A stretch of 64,000 nt of DNA from Stenogyne calaminthoides (Eukaryota > Streptophyta > Magnoliopsida > Lamiales > Lamiaceae): the NCBI GenBank assembly GCA_037126765.1, contig JBBCBC010000021.1, positions 27,772,319 through 27,836,318 on the forward strand. The letters are read 5' to 3'. A program made the position numbers and the translations under genes. The notes under the pieces are model-generated. The model was given only the letters and a program-made list of their open reading frames with translations, did no database searches and was not told the origin of the DNA. Each line of letters opens with the position of its first letter. Position 1 is the first letter of the stretch. This document shows, piece after piece, positions 62,378 through 64,000 of the stretch.

Positions 62378-63385
62378 TGTTGGTCCCGTGGGAAAACCTA
62401 TTTTTATGCGGTAAGGAAAAAACATTTCATGATATGCATATAAAAAAAAAGTGAAGGAATGGACATTATTTTTTTCTCATTTTAAGCTCATGTGTTGTGT
62501 TTTTGCTTATAAACGAATGCGACATGACAATATAAGAATGTAAAGCAATAAAGAACACAACAAAAGTATAGTGGTTCGAGGCTCAAGCTCCTACATCCAC
62601 TCTCCCTTTTCCTAGGGAAATTCCTTCCAATCGACATATCATTCCCCTCGAGTTCGCTTCTAGATATTTAAACGAGCTCTCACTCAAACGGGACTTATCA
62701 CCCCTCCACGGATTGCTTTACGATGTTTACCGAAAGTTCACACTAATCGGGACTTATCACCTCACTGATTGCTCTACCCTCCCTTTTCGGGATTGCTAGA
62801 TGTTTATCGAAGTTCACACTCACCTACAAACTTAACCGGCCGATTGGATGGGGTAAGGTTTGTTTGGTTTAACTACGCTGGAGATTTTCCTTTACATTTG
62901 TTTAGCCTCAATGCTAATGATGAGAAAATCTTCTAAGCTTTAGATACATCGGGGTTGCTTAGATGGGTTCTAGAATTTCTTTGAATATATTTGTATATCT
63001 CAGAGACTTGGGTTCTAGGGTGGGAATGCTTTGATTTGGCTCGATGGATGTTTCACGATTTTTCCACACCGATAATGAAGGAAGATCTCAGTATTTATAG
63101 TGTGGATTTGAATGTTACCGCTGGATGGAGTCACATTCAAATACATGCTATTCGTAGCTTCGCATTTTTCCTGCGCTGGTTGTCGCCCTCTCTCATTGGT
63201 CCACGCTAACCGATTCTAACGGGCTATATTCTTCAGATCTTCTCGAGTCTCGGATCTTCGGGCCTATCTCAGCCTTCAGTTCTGCTTTGAGCCTTTTGCG
63301 TCCACTCGAGTTTTCAGTTTATCTCGAGCCTTCGTGTCCGGGTTATATACCGAGTCTCGTGTTTTTGATTCATTATCTGTCAGAT
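62378..63385 (-). repeat. LTR of a second, related Copia element, minus orientation
   Basis: On the minus strand it ends GGGACCAACA at 62378, the same terminal decamer as the LTR at 52305, and shares GTGGTTCG..CTCAAGCTCC (62572-62594) and a TATA box (CACTATAAATACTGAG, about 63090-63104). The rest differs, including its own internal tandem duplication (GGGACTTATCACC..GATTGCT at 62690-62720 and 62747-62785), so it is a relative and not the sister LTR of 52305-54407. To its right the minus strand reads GTTTTAGCATAATTCATCAA, resembling the GTTTTGGCATCATCAAAA before the other polypurine tract. It is therefore best read as the 3' LTR of an element continuing beyond the window. The right boundary is approximate. 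Confidence 0.65.
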
Positions 63386-63470
63386 ATTTTAGTTTTGATG
63401 AATTATGCTAAAACATTATCAACTTGTGTTTTTGAAGCTTTAATTCTAATGTGATAACAAGTTGAGGGGG
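63386..63470 (-). other. Probable internal end of the second Copia element
   Basis: The minus strand contains AAGTTGATAATGTTTTAGC and ATAATTCATCAAAACTAAAA, similar in layout to the pre-polypurine-tract region at 54408-54440. A plus-strand G-run (GTTGAGGGGGGGAACG) lies at 63460-63477; in plus orientation it would itself look like a polypurine tract, so the direction is not certain. Confidence 0.4.
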
Positions 63471-64000
63471 GGAACGAGAGAGCTTTGAGGGGAACTCACG
63501 AATCAGATTTAGAGATGATCGAGATTAGACGAGGCAAACAGATTTAGATTGATCGAGATCGATGAGTTAGATGAGTTCCGGAAGTTAATCAGATGAGCGG
63601 AAAGCAAAATCAAGAGAAGAAACGCTAAGCTCACCGGGATTAGAAGATCATTTGACCAGATGATCTCGACGAGATGATGAAGATCAGACGAAGCCGATCC
63701 GGGGGATCAAGAGAGCATAAGCCGACGAAAGAAACCACCGTAAGATCGTAAGAAGGCTGCGTGATCGTAAGGAGTAGAGAGATCGACGAGATCGACGGAT
63801 CGAGATCGACATGAAGATGAGCAGATGATCAAGATCATACGCGGATTGAGACCGACAAAGTAAACCGATATGCTAACCTAATATAAAGCGTTAACTGGAT
63901 ACTAACTGATGCAGATAGAAACCCATATAGTCGATTCGACGTTATATCATCTAATTATGAGCCGATCGACGCGAGAAGAAATCGATATCGAAAACCGTAA
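63471..64000. other. Purine-rich, GATC-dense sequence without genes
   Basis: About 530 bp with roughly twenty GATC sites by eye where about two would be expected by chance, mostly in GATCGA/GAGATCGAC contexts (for example 63781-63815). No open frame of note, no domain and no exact tandem period was recognised. It may be the purine-rich 5' leader or spacer of a retroelement, or degenerate simple sequence. Confidence 0.5.

Noticed and set aside
63471..64000. Bacterial contamination, because of many GATC sites.
   Set aside because: There are no bacterial coding features and the sequence follows on from plant retroelement DNA; GATC density alone is not evidence.
1..64000. tRNA, rRNA, snRNA genes or telomeric TTTAGGG arrays.
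   Set aside because: No cloverleaf A/B-box pair, rRNA core or telomere repeat run was seen on reading; a dedicated scan was not possible.

Overview
The window looks like nuclear, gene-free repetitive DNA from a flowering plant. Evidence: plant-type Ty3/Gypsy and Ty1/Copia LTR retrotransposons (the Copia one Sirevirus-like, with long LTRs and a long region after RNase H), nested insertions, heavy stop and frameshift decay, and CpG-biased decay of satellite units. I found no host protein-coding gene, tRNA, rRNA or telomeric repeat. The species cannot be told from this sequence.

Layout. (1) 1-49748 is one giant GC-rich minisatellite with a 29-bp basic unit, a 41-bp version carrying a 12-bp insert (AGTGCATGGGAC) and a 22-bp short version. 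About 44 kb is satellite, so of the order of 1,400-1,500 units. Marker variants recur as longer cassettes, so there is an irregular higher-order structure. It runs in one orientation until about 49557 and then flips for its last ~190 bp. (2) The satellite is interrupted at 13752-19005 by a complete-ended but dead Ty3/Gypsy element: two ~580-bp LTRs about 90% alike by eye, a perfect 5-bp CAATG target duplication, broken gag, protease and reverse transcriptase, and no integrase. It is interrupted again at 20297-20750 by an unidentified AT-rich fragment. (3) 49749-51081 is a second, unrelated tandem array with a 65-bp unit. It reverses orientation near 50471 and could fold into a hairpin with arms of roughly 600 bp. 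(4) 51082-63385 is a nest of Sirevirus-like Copia pieces: a truncated plus-strand LTR (51082-52304), a minus-strand LTR of the same family (52305-54407), the decayed minus-strand internal region (54408-62377; order on the minus strand protease, integrase, reverse transcriptase, RNase H, then a possible envelope-like region), and another related minus-strand LTR (62378-about 63385) that cuts off the protease/gag end. (5) The last ~500 bp are purine-rich and unusually dense in GATC.

How the parts fit. The Gypsy element sits cleanly inside the satellite: removing it and one target copy restores a normal unit, so the array is older than that insertion. The Copia pieces appear to have inserted into one another. 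Nothing in the window looks able to encode a working protein. The most interesting material is the satellite itself: its size, its cassette structure, a built-in 6-bp-stem hairpin in each unit, patches of a second unit subfamily, and the strand switch next to the foldback-like 65-bp array. All identities, unit counts and boundaries were judged by reading; none was computed.
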